Assembly: GCA_023238725.1 (NCBI GenBank)
Contig: CM041534.1
Span: 3,546,449 to 3,610,448 of the forward strand
Length of the DNA stretch: 64,000 nucleotides
Direction of reading: 5' to 3'
Source: Scortum barcoo
Taxonomy: Eukaryota; Chordata; Actinopteri; Centrarchiformes; Terapontidae
Shown: one piece after another, positions 51,901 through 62,300 of the stretch
Layout of the letters: each line of letters starts with the position of its first letter
Numbering within the stretch: the first letter of the stretch is position 1
Notes under the pieces: model-generated
The model's database searches: none
Told to the model about the DNA's origin: nothing
What the model saw: the letters and a program-made list of their open reading frames with translations, nothing else
Position numbers and translations under genes: made by a program

Positions 51901-54685
51901 AACTAGGCCATGCACATTTTAGCATACATAGATTTTTCTCCCAAATTGGCTTCATAACATATTTGGATCAGCTCAAAAAGCAGTTTACTTCAATTCATTT
52001 ACTGGTCTATTTGTCATAAACTACCATAACTCTTTAATTTGTGCAAGTGGAACCACATTTAGATGAGAGCTGCTCATATCAACTCGGCGATGCAGGCATT
52101 CTTCTTATAGCTCTTGTAATGCACACAAATATTACCAGCATGTAGATATTCCCCAAAGCATGATTGTCTACCACTATGTGCACCGTGAAGCAAATGTAGG
52201 GATGAAATGTCAACATTTTCAGCAAAAAAAACTCAAAATAACACATTTAGCTATTTAGATAGCTATTTTATGTGAATCTGTGTATGTAGGTTAAAGTACA
52301 TCGTTCTATACTTCTGCGGTTGCTTTCAGCCATGACACAATTGACCTTAAAACACGGAAGGAAAATAGTGAGGAGGTGGAGAGCCAGTCATCTCTTTTCA
52401 ACATGATGTGCATAGATAATTAGCTCGTCCATGCTGTTTAAACATGACCCCATTAAACCTATCCTGATGTGTTAATTAGCTAGCACAACCTTTGATCTCA
52501 GACTGGAGTTGATCCTTTTTAATCAAGGATTAATTATGTCTAAAGACTTGTGATTAACCAGCAGAGGATCTGTCTCATGAAGAGACTCCTGAAGAGAAAG
52601 GAAACAAAAGCATAGCGAGGACCCTGTTGGAGCCTGTATTACAGGGAGCACAGATATCTGCCGTGTATGTCAGAGGCTGCAGGGCTTCTGAGCTGCAGGA
52701 AACAGCTGAACGAAAGGACAATCAGAGAGCTAAAAGTGAACATGCACCACATGTGCTGTTATTGACCCAGGGAAAACTGCCTGGTAATGAATGATAGCAG
52801 TAAATAGTGTAAATAGTGTTTAAATTTCCTCATAAAATATAAAACATTTGCCGCACATATTCTGCATTAATAGAGGGACCCAGTCAAAGACTCATCAGTG
52901 TTCACACTTACAACTGACCTCAATCAAAGACTGTTCAAAGCATACTGATCTCTAGGCAGGTCTCATGACCAAGAGACAAACTGAGCAATCAATCAATAGA
53001 TTTATAACACAAAACTTTGGCCCATATCTGCAGGGCTTTCCTAAAATAAATGAGAGATTCTAATCCCACTTTATGCTCTCTCTCTGCAGGCATAATTAAC
53101 TGAACTCAACCACTGATACACACAGCCTCCCTTTCTCCTGGCCTCTTCACACTGAGCCTTCAGTATCAGTCTTTGAAGTGATCATGCATGTTGGTTATAA
53201 ACATAGGTAAGATAATATGGTTTGCATTTACATAGCGCCTCTATCCTATAGTCTCCCTGTCATTCATCTACACAGACACAAACACAGACACTGATGGCGG
53301 TAAGCTAATGTGCAAAACAGTGGCCAATCTATCAGGAGAAATTTGGGGTTCGGCTCAAGAACACTTCACCATGTGAATAAGATGAGCTGGGCATGGGACC
53401 ACCAACCCTGTAATTAAAGGGTGATGCAGTCTATCTCTGTGTCACCATCCGCACACTATTCCATCTGTACAAATACAGAGTTGTCTTATATTCACCACTC
53501 GGTTTTTAACACATTTTCTTTTCATGCTAAATTCAGTCGTTGCTTCTTTGCTGTACTCAAGATTGATTTTAAGCTGCTGTCAACAAAATGTCATGTTTCC
53601 TTCTGCGGTTTTTCATTTATAGCAGCTTAAACATAATTTAGGGAAATTTGCTGTGCTGATGGAATTATTGCTGAAGAAATTGATATTTTACAGAAAAAGA
53701 CTAGTACACCTGAAGCCACCTTCATCTTAAAGTGTCATCTTATAAGTGTCATCAATAACTGGGGAACAGCGGAAATTGTAAATAAGACTAAATTAAGGCC
53801 ATATTATCTCTTCTGCTGAGGTAAATATATTCTATTTGAGAATTTATGTTATATAACTATAAAGAACATGCAGACTTAACTGAACCTATAACAGAGTGAA
53901 TCCACAACATCTATGTCAACTGTTTACAGGCAGGAGAGGGCCTGACCCTTCAGACACACTGATGCCTTCTTCAAATCAGTCTCAAATGTTCACTGTGATA
54001 CACCAGCATGCTTTCAAATTAGACAAAAAGAAAGCTCGAAGCATTTTCTGACCTATTTTCTGTTTTGCAGCAGCTCCAGCAGGCTGAGACTGCTTCCTAA
54101 CACAATGCCTGCATCCTTGTAGTTTGTGCCTTGCAGCTACAGTATGTTGATGTTCAATAGAGGGCCACCTTATATGGACTTAAAATGCATTTCACATGTA
54201 GTGAAATGTAAGGCCATTAAATTGGGAAGCCAGCTGAGCCATTCACAGGATAAAGACTGTATGCAGCAAGAGCTTCCTTTCAAAATGATAACTCTAAATG
54301 GAACCTGGTGAACACTTTGAATTTTTCCACCAATACATATCTGTCTGTCAGACAGCAAAAGGCAAAAAATCCTTTTAAACATAGTTATACAGCCCTCTAT
54401 AAGAAGGGGTTCATTTGACATATATTAAAATATAATTTTTAAAATAAATTCACTGAAAAATAAATAAAATTAAAAATACAATTAAAAAACCATAATAGTA
54501 AGTGGACATGATAGCTAATTATAGATGTATAACTCCAACAATATTTAAAACAATATCCTCAACATTTTGTCAGCTTGTTCTCTTCAGAGAGAGAAAGATG
54601 GTTACTGGCAAAGCTGCAACAACTCATTTCACAGCTCTCTGTTTCTTAAGGTTGTGAACCACACCATGTGCTGTTTGCCGTGCAG
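48945..54685. other. Gene-free stretch upstream of the b3gat1 ATG exon
   Basis: Probably intronic to b3gat1. It holds dispersed repeats at about 51810-51880 (cctccaccaagaaagttttgttttc wording) and 53215-53420. The 52400-52570 segment has clustered TTAATTAGCTAG, GGATTAATTA and GATTAACC sites that could be regulatory. Confidence 0.45.
53215..53420 (+). repeat. Second copy of the 19.8-kb dispersed repeat
   Basis: Contains tttacatagcgcctctatcc, cacagacactgatggcggtaagctaatgtgc, aatttggggttcggctcaagaacacttc and gggaccaccaacc in the same order as 19778-19990. Confidence 0.65.
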
Positions 54686-54716
54686 GTGGTGACATGACTC
54701 AGGTCTGACCCTGGAG

Positions 54717-56744
54717 ATGCCGAAGAGACGAGACATCGTCGCCATTGTGTTGATCGTGTTGCCTTGGACACTGCTCATCACTGTTTGGCACCAAAGCGCA
54801 ATCACCCCTCTGCTCGCTACTCGAAAGGGTAAAGGCAGAATTACTCAAGAGATCCGCATAGGCTCTTTGAGATGGTGAACATCAGTGTCATTGTGTCAGT
54901 GTGTTCTGACCTCAGGGAAAATGTCAGCGTGTAATGCACAGAAGATTGGGTCTGATTATTTACATGAGCACAGTTTAGCATCAAATTGACTTAAAGAGAG
55001 TCTGTCTGTCACTGCCTTCATGTAGCACAGTCCCATCAATGTTTGACACTGACAGACTCATTGAAATCATTTTCCTTCTTGACTATAGATGACAGACGTG
55101 ATGGTCGCTCCAACTCCAGGAATACTTTTGCTTTCAAGGAGTCCTGCTCACTTCAGAACAGGGACATTGTGGAAGTGGTACGCACCGAGTATGTCTACAG
55201 CCGGCCTCCACCCTGGTCTGACATACTGCCCACCATCCACGTCATCACTCCCACCTACAGCCGGCCAGTGCAGAAGGCAGAGCTGACGCGTCTGGCCAAC
55301 ACCTTGCTGCATGTGCCCAACCTGCACTGGATCCTGGTGGAGGACTCCCAGAGGAAGACCACTCTGGTCAGCCGACTCCTCCAGGAGACAGGAGTCAACT
55401 ACACCCACCTCAACGTGGAGACACCAAGGAACTATAAGGTACGCGGGGACTAGGGACTAGGGACCCCCGAATACCTCGGGGTACCATACAGAGGAACCTG
55501 GCCCTGCGGTGGCTCCGGGAGACCGTCAGCGTAAATAGCAGCCAGCCGGGGATTGTCTACTTTGCAGATGATGACAACACATACAGTCTGGAGCTGTTTG
55601 AGGAGGTAAGGAGATTACTGTATAGCGAAATCAAATATGATGTGAAGCTGACTTATATTAAGAGTGCAACATCTCCTCTTCCTGCTCCTCCTGACAGACA
55701 TCTTGCTTGTGTTGTGTGTCTTTAGCTAAATCTACATTTTGGCATTTAACCCTAGAACACTGACATCGGGTGATTTTCACCCACGCGATTGTAGTCTTTA
55801 TAGTTTTTATAGGGTCCCCCATGATACCTTTTTTTTTATCAGACGTTGCATAGGGGAAAACAATGTATGTATTGTTGAATATATTTTGATGAGAAGTATT
55901 TCTTATATCGGGTAAAATATACCCAACGTTAGAGATGGTCACTAACTGATACGTTAGTGTTCTAGGGTTAAGGAAAATGACCCGCATTAGTGACTCCTAT
56001 CTGTGTCTCTGTTTTCAACTACCAGATGCGTTCGACCAAAAAGGTGTCAGTGTGGCCTGTGGCCTTTGTGGGTGGCCTACGGTATGAGTCCCCTAAAGTA
56101 AACACCTTGGGTAAGGTGTACGGCTGGAAGACTGTATTTGACCCACACCGGCCCTTTGCCATCGACATGGCCGGCTTTGCAGTGAACCTGCGCCTCATTC
56201 TGTCTAAACCTCAGGCTTACTTCAAGTTACGTGGGGTGAAGGGAGGTTATCAGGAGAGCAGTTTATTAAAGGAGCTGGTTACTCTCAGCGATTTGGAGCC
56301 GAAAGCTGCTAACTGCACTAAGGTAAGAAACGGAGGCACATCTGAAATGTTGTGCAGCTCCTGTGAGTTGGCAATAAGACAAGCTGCTTCTGTAAATGCT
56401 GCGAGTGTAAGATGATGTGTCTGGAGATCCTTAGCTGTCATAACAATTTGTTCTAAAAGTCAGAAACTGTCAGCTTACAGACAATTTTTTATGCTTACAG
56501 CTGATTTAAATTATGCTACATTCTGCCCCTAGACACTGTGTAGCACTGCCGGCATGGTGGGATGTATTACTACTGCACAGCATTGCAAGCCAAAATGTCT
56601 GTTTTATGATACTGACTGTATTTGTGCTCCCCCTCATTCCTTTCTCCTTACCCGCAGGTATTAGTATGGCACACACGGACAGAGAAGCCTGTGCTAGTAA
56701 ATGAGGGCAAGAAAGGATTTACAGACTCTAATGTGGAGATATGA
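54717..56744 (+). CDS. b3gat1: Glucuronyltransferase P (B3GAT1, HNK-1 epitope synthesis), with frameshift in exon 3
   Basis: Coding exons: 54717-54828, 55089-55605, 56026-56322, 56658-56744; the ATG exon begins at 54686 after gccgtgcag. The product should be a Golgi type II membrane GT43 enzyme that adds GlcA to N-acetyllactosamine, making the precursor of HNK-1. Seen: a short cytosolic MPKRRD, a membrane anchor (IVAIVLIVLPWTLLITVW), a short stem, the core from DIVEVVRTEYVYSRPPPWSD, the Mn/UDP-binding DDD in YFADDDNTYSLELFEE, WPVAFVGGLRYE, FDPHRPFAIDMAGFAVNL, GGYQESSLL with the conserved Glu, WHTRTEKPVLVNE, and the end FTDSNVEI. Total 1013 nt: five more than the 1008 nt (335 residues) expected, against 334 in human. 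The excess lies at 55448-55461 and causes a TAG at 55451-55453. Either a null allele, a dead copy or an assembly error; every other part looks under selection. Four coding exons and synteny with glb1l2 fit the family. Confidence 0.9.
55606..56025 (+). other. b3gat1: b3gat1 intron with MITE insertion
   Basis: A 420-bp intron between FEE|gtaagg and accag|ATGCGT, over half of it made up of the piggyBac-like element at 55746-55971. Confidence 0.85.
55746..55971. mobile_element. piggyBac-type MITE with TTAA target duplication
   Basis: TTAA at 55746-55749 and 55968-55971 flank a 218-bp element that starts CCCTAGAACACT and ends AGTGTTCTAGGG, a perfect 12-bp terminal inverted repeat. TTAA targets and CCCTAG-type ends are diagnostic of piggyBac elements. 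It contains no transposase, so it is non-autonomous. The next bases of each arm (gacatcgg, gtatcagttag) are only partly complementary. Confidence 0.9.
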
Positions 56745-57079
56745 CATACTTCATCTGACACAGGTAATAGCAGAGATTTAGAAATGCAAATTACTATGTT
56801 TCCAGTGATTATTTTGAGGGGATAGACCAATAGGGAGCATCTAATGTGCACCATGAGATATGGACTTTACCTGAAATAGATGTCTGACCTTTACGTAACA
56901 TGTTTGATGGAATTAATTAATTCGTTATGAAAGATTTTAGCCACACACTATTGGAGGGATTGTTAGAGCATTTGTACAGATATTTGGACTTTTGTGACCC
57001 CCTGAGCTTTCATTTAATACTACCATGAGGACATTTTTGTGTTTTATTTCAGTAAAACTTGGTACATTTGTTTATGACA

Positions 57080-57470
57080 AACTGTAAAAACATTGCTGAT
57101 CATATAACTTTTCATCTGGCAGAATGTCAGTCTGTCCAATGCTGTTGGATGCAAACAACCTAATTTGCTAAGATGGTAAACATGATAAACCTTGTATCTG
57201 CTTAGCATCAGAATGTTAAATTCAAATTCAAATTCAAATTTATTTATTTAGAGCCCAAAATCACAAACATTGTTTGCCTCGGAGGGCTTTACAATCTGTA
57301 CAGTTGTGACACCCTCTGTCCTTAGACCCTCGAACCGAGTCAGGAAAAACTTCAAAAAACCCTTTATGGGAAAAAAGAAGAAACCTGAGGAAGAGCCAAG
57401 TTAGCATTGTCATTGTGAGTATGTTAGCATGTTCAAGTTATTTAGCTCACAGAGGCTGGACCATAGACTG
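57080..57470 (+). repeat. Dispersed 'GTTAGCATG' repeat, split by a younger insertion
   Basis: Left half about 57080-57216 (ctaagatggtaaacatgataaacc, cttagcatcagaatgtta); right half about 57397-57470 (gttagcattgtcattgtgagtatgttagcatg). Confidence 0.65.
57217..57396 (+). mobile_element. SINE-like dispersed repeat nested in an older repeat
   Basis: Starts with three attcaa-type units and tttatttatttagagcccaaaatcac, and continues 'gagggctttacaatctgtac', 'ctcgaaccgagtcagg' and 'gaagaaacctgaggaagagcc'. Flanked on both sides by gtta, a probable 4-bp target duplication. Confidence 0.6.
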
Positions 57471-59302
57471 TAGACTATGGGCTGGACTTAGGCTCTACAG
57501 CAGGCACTCTCTCAGTCTTGTTCATAAAAGTCCTGCTTGTAATAATGCATCTTGTGTCCTCATCTGTTTGTATTAAGTGTAAAATTGTTGTCGTTTCAGG
57601 GGACACATTTCTCCGTGGGATTGAAAATGGATTCAAACCAACCTCAGAGCTCCTTACAGCAATAGCCAGGGTCAAAAAATATCATCACAGCAGAGTAGCT
57701 GTACCTCGCCACAGCCTCAAAATGCAGGCACACCTGTCCACTCCGGGAGACAGCACAAGCCATGTGCGTGAACCGACCACAGAGTATCAAAGCACAACCG
57801 CTCAGAGCGCTGGCTGATGCGAGACACTGGTAGGAGTTGCCAGAAGGAGCTTGCCCACTGAGGTCTCCTCGGAGAGCTGAGACAAAGGATGTTACACAAT
57901 TTATACTGCAGGAAGAGATGGCACGGCAAGCAATAAAGAGCCCTCTGAGCATAGACAACACCAGCCAACCATCCAATCAGCATTAAATAGGGCCCTTTTG
58001 TTCTGAGGCGAGCTGGCTGTCGGGCACAGGGCTGCACAGAGGAATAAAAGGGGTCCTTGTCTTAAGTGAGTCAGCACTGACTGACAGACTGCACTGAGGG
58101 GATCTGAGCCCTCCCCACTTGTACTGTACAACACTGAGCTATTTAGATAGCACCATGAACCCAGCACTAATTAGGAGTCCTGTTACTCCTCAACACACAT
58201 TCACACACAGACATTCACACACTCAGCTGTCACACTGCACACGATGAGCACACAGACACACGTGCACAAAAAACACAGAGCACGGTTTTATTACAGCGTA
58301 ATAGCAACGTCCTCTCTCACAGTCCATGTTCTCCGAGCTCTTGCTTATTCCTGATATGCTGTAACACTGTTGAGGTTGGATCATATTTAAGAGAAGATTC
58401 AGTATTCCTGGGGGCCTGTCCCCTTCACAGGCTACTTCATAAGCTAATTAAGATTTCAGTAAGTGAACTGAAGGCTTCTCGGTAGAATTATTTATTGTTT
58501 CAGAGGAACTGGTACGATTCGCTTGTTAGTAGAGAGCTATGCTTGTGTGAGTCGATGGGATGTGAAGCCATTACTCTAAAAACTGGGTGTGCATCCTTTC
58601 AAATAGCTGTATTACGCAATCTAATTATTCCCACCACGGATGGCTGGTTGGCAAGTGATGATTTCATACCCCATTGACTTGGGCTGCTCACAACTGCTAA
58701 CATTGTAAGACTGTTGAAAGGTTCGGTCAGTTATGGATGTGACAGCCACCTGAACTTTTACTTTACGATAAGGGTCTGATGTTGCTACAATGCTACTTGT
58801 GTTTCATTTGACACCTGTTCTCATCATTTTTGCCTCAGTACAGATAAGCTTTTTTTTTTGTTTGTTTGTTTCGCAGGGTAAGACATGTCCCTTTAAATGG
58901 ACATAACTTACTTCTATCCAGCATGTTTTGCGCAGTATTCACACAAGCAATACAAACCTAACCACAAAATTAAATGTAACTGCCGTCCCCAAACAGAAAT
59001 GATTAGTCTGTAACTGGAAGTCCATGAGTAAGAGGATATACTTGGTAATTCTGCTCAATGTGTAAAGAGTCACTGTAACTAAAGGTACTGTATGTACATA
59101 GCTATAAACTGTTCCCATACAAACATGTCTTTCTCTGTTTTTGACACTGGACTGTGTGTTACATGTAGATGTCAAGGTATTATAATAGGAAATGACAGTA
59201 TTAACAACATAGAAATCCCTTAATTTGAAGGTTTCATCTGATGTTCTAAGCACTTTGTACATATTTGTCTCATTTTTACACAGAAAACAATGCCAACGAC
59301 AG

Positions 59303-62300
59303 TCACTGGATGTCTGCTGCCATGCCAAGATCAGCTGTATCCTCAAAGAGGACCTTGTAGTCCCCTTCTTGCTCCTCAAACACAATGACCTGTTCATTTA
59401 AACATTTAAATTTAAACAGAAAAAAGAAAGAGAAAAGAAGAGAGCGTTAGAACTTTGACATTTTGACACATGTTGTGTTTTCACGCATTGTAAAATAAAA
59501 CTTCTAAGTTCATTACAATGACAGGGGAAAAAATTAAAAAATGTAAACACTTTTGAGAAATGGGTTTATTTGCTTTCTTGCCAAGAGTGAGTTGAAAAAA
59601 TCAATAACTCTTTTATGTTTGTAAATGGAGGGAGAGCAAGCAGCCTGTTAGCTTAGCTTAGCATAAAGACTAGGAAACAGGGGGAAACAGCTAGCCTGGC
59701 TCCAATGGTTAAATAATTGTGCCTGCCAGTGCCACTAAGGCTCACTGATTGAACAGGTAATATTTTACTTGTTTAATTCATACAAAGAGCGAAGCGTACC
59801 AACAACACCTTTTGGTTATATGGGGGGTTTATGTGCCAGATGACTGTGTTTAGACATGCTGTTACGCAGGTTTTGTTACCAGACCGACCGAGGCTAGCTG
59901 TTTCTTTCTATTTCCAGTCTTTGTGCAAGGCTAAGCTAACAGAAACTTTAAACTTTGTGTACACAAATAAAAGTGGTATCAATCTTCTCATCTAACTCTT
60001 GGCAAGAAGGCAAATGAGCATATTCCCAAAAATGTCAAACTATTCTTCAACGAACGCTGGTCTGTCACAGCTGTACCTGGTTGATTCCACTGTTGAGAAA
60101 GGGACCGGGGAGGTAGAGGGTCTGCTGGGGGCCAATTGACCAGTAGCGGCCCAGATTCAGCCCATTGATAAACACAACACCTTTTTCCCAGCCCTGTGGA
60201 CCCCAAGAAAATGTAATGGTGTAATGACACAGTGCATACATGAATAATTTCTCATACACACACTGCACTGCACTAAAATGCACACTGCATTAAAATGAAA
60301 TGTTTCATTTAACTTACTGGCAGCTTCACAAATGTGTCACTTGGATACCCATATGCAAACAGCCTCCCCATGAAAAATCCAGGGAAGCTGGGGGTTTCAG
60401 GGAGAGTTTTCCAAGGTGCCTGATAAAGACTGAAATAAGGCATCCATTTCACATACACTATTACATCAAAATGAAAGTGATATGCAGTGCTTTAGATTCA
60501 ATAAAAGCCCACAAACCTATCAATAAAGCTGGGTTTCATATCCAGGCTGTATATTGTAAAATCCCGCAAGGGGATATTGTTTAATAAAATGTCTCCCACA
60601 AGGCCTGCAAGAACACAAATCAAAATTGGCTTGTACATTACCCACTGAGTGCATGAGTGATTTAATAGACGCACAACAATGAACTACATATTGTCTGTCG
60701 ATCACCTTTATGTTGTTTGTCAAGGTCCCTTCCCTGGTGAACCCGTCCACAGTTTTCCACCAATAAACTTAAGGTACGCTGTCCCTGAAGGGATTGATTG
60801 CTTTTATGTCTTTTGAAAGTTTTAACAGCCAAACAGCCAACACTTCAGCATCCATCACATCTGATAACTCTGAATGACGTTTATTGGGCATTTGCCATCT
60901 TTCGTCCAACTTGATGCCATACCTTACCGTCAGGAACCGCCAGCTCCAGGCTTTGGTGCTTGAAAAGACCAATGTAGTTCCTGTCTACAAACACCTGAGA
61001 GGAAAAGTAACGCTGTCAAATAAATTATACTATAGTGCATAAACTCTGCTTCAGCTTTAGGTTTGCCAACTGTCACCGCAGTCATTACCTTCACACAACT
61101 TTTATGTGCTGTATCTTCTGAAATGTGTGCTGTGGGAATACCAACAACACAAAGCCACCACTGATAAGACTGCCTCACATTACAGGAATAATTGAGTATT
61201 TTGGAGAAATACACTTAATCGCTGTTTCGCAGAGAGTTAGACGAGAAAATCGATACTACCCTCATATCTGTCCATTAAATATGAAGCTTCAGGTGACCGT
61301 TAGCTTAGCATAAAGAGTGAAAACAGGGGGAGACAGCTAGCCTGGCTCTGTCTGATGTTAGCAAAACCCACCTACCAGCACCCCTAATGCTCACTGTTAA
61401 CCAAGTCATGTCTCATATCTTATATCTGATGCCTCACACTGGGAAATTACTGTGTCTGGCTAAGAAACTGTGTGACAACCACTCTGTACCACCACAACTT
61501 GTCACTAGATTTTCTTGTACAAATTACTGAACTTACAAGGTGCTGGTAGACACATTTTTTACCTGGAGAAGTTAACTGTATCCTCCCACTCCCAGTTTCT
61601 ATGCTGAGGTAATCTAACCAGCTGCTGGCTTCATAGTTTGTTTAAAGATATGAGAGTTGTTTTGATTTCCTCATCATGTGAGGCAAAGCATAAATTTGAT
61701 TCAGCAACCACAAACACCTCAAGAATGACAATGGCAACCATATCCACAATGCAGTGAGATCATGCCATCATGCTCTCTGAGGACTCACTAGGGCACGGTC
61801 TCGAACATTGTCTCCAGACTTCAACAGTCCTCCACTGGTGATAGTGGTCTCATACAGTGTGTATCCATAGGACTGGCCGTTCTTGTTGTTTACAGGTAGA
61901 TTCTCCATGTTTATTGGCTTGTGTGACTTGATTGGCTGCAAAAAATTAAACAAAAGTTGACCTCACTAAGAAGAAAGAAAAATTCCTTTTTTAAACACAT
62001 ATCTGTATCCACTAATCTTAGATAAAACATACTCCCACAGTGAAGCTCAAGGCGTCCCATAGGGACAGGTGCTGGTACATGATAGCTGACTCATAAGCTT
62101 CCCTGTAATGAAGGGATGGCATGTCAGGTAAACTTTCTCCTCCTGCACAGAAAGGTCAAAGATTAGATCAGACAAAGACAGTCATATGTTCATTCTCATT
62201 TATATTTGGTCTTTAACCTACCATTGTATCGATACAGTAAATCTCTCAGGAGATGATACTTTGGAGTGTACTCCCCAGCCTCAGACAAGGGAGCATCATA

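Larger units (their letters stand above)
56745..59302. other. Space between convergent b3gat1 and glb1l2-like genes
   Basis: Contains the 3' UTR of b3gat1, whose AATAAA candidates are 57932-57937 and 58043-58048, and on the other strand the 3' UTR of the glycosidase gene, with an AATAAA candidate at 58491-58496 (minus). An old dispersed repeat interrupted by a younger one lies at 57080-57470. No other gene seen. Confidence 0.5.

Noticed and set aside
55439..55460. Reading the b3gat1 frameshift as a micro-intron (GT...AG, 15 or 22 nt)
   Set aside because: Neither GT-AG pair restores the downstream frame, and both are far below the minimum vertebrate intron size.
60923..60932. Outer donor ACG|gtaagg at the end of the 60923-60994 exon
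   Set aside because: Using it shifts the frame into a stop in the next exon; the inner donor AAG|gtatgg keeps phase and matches the family length.
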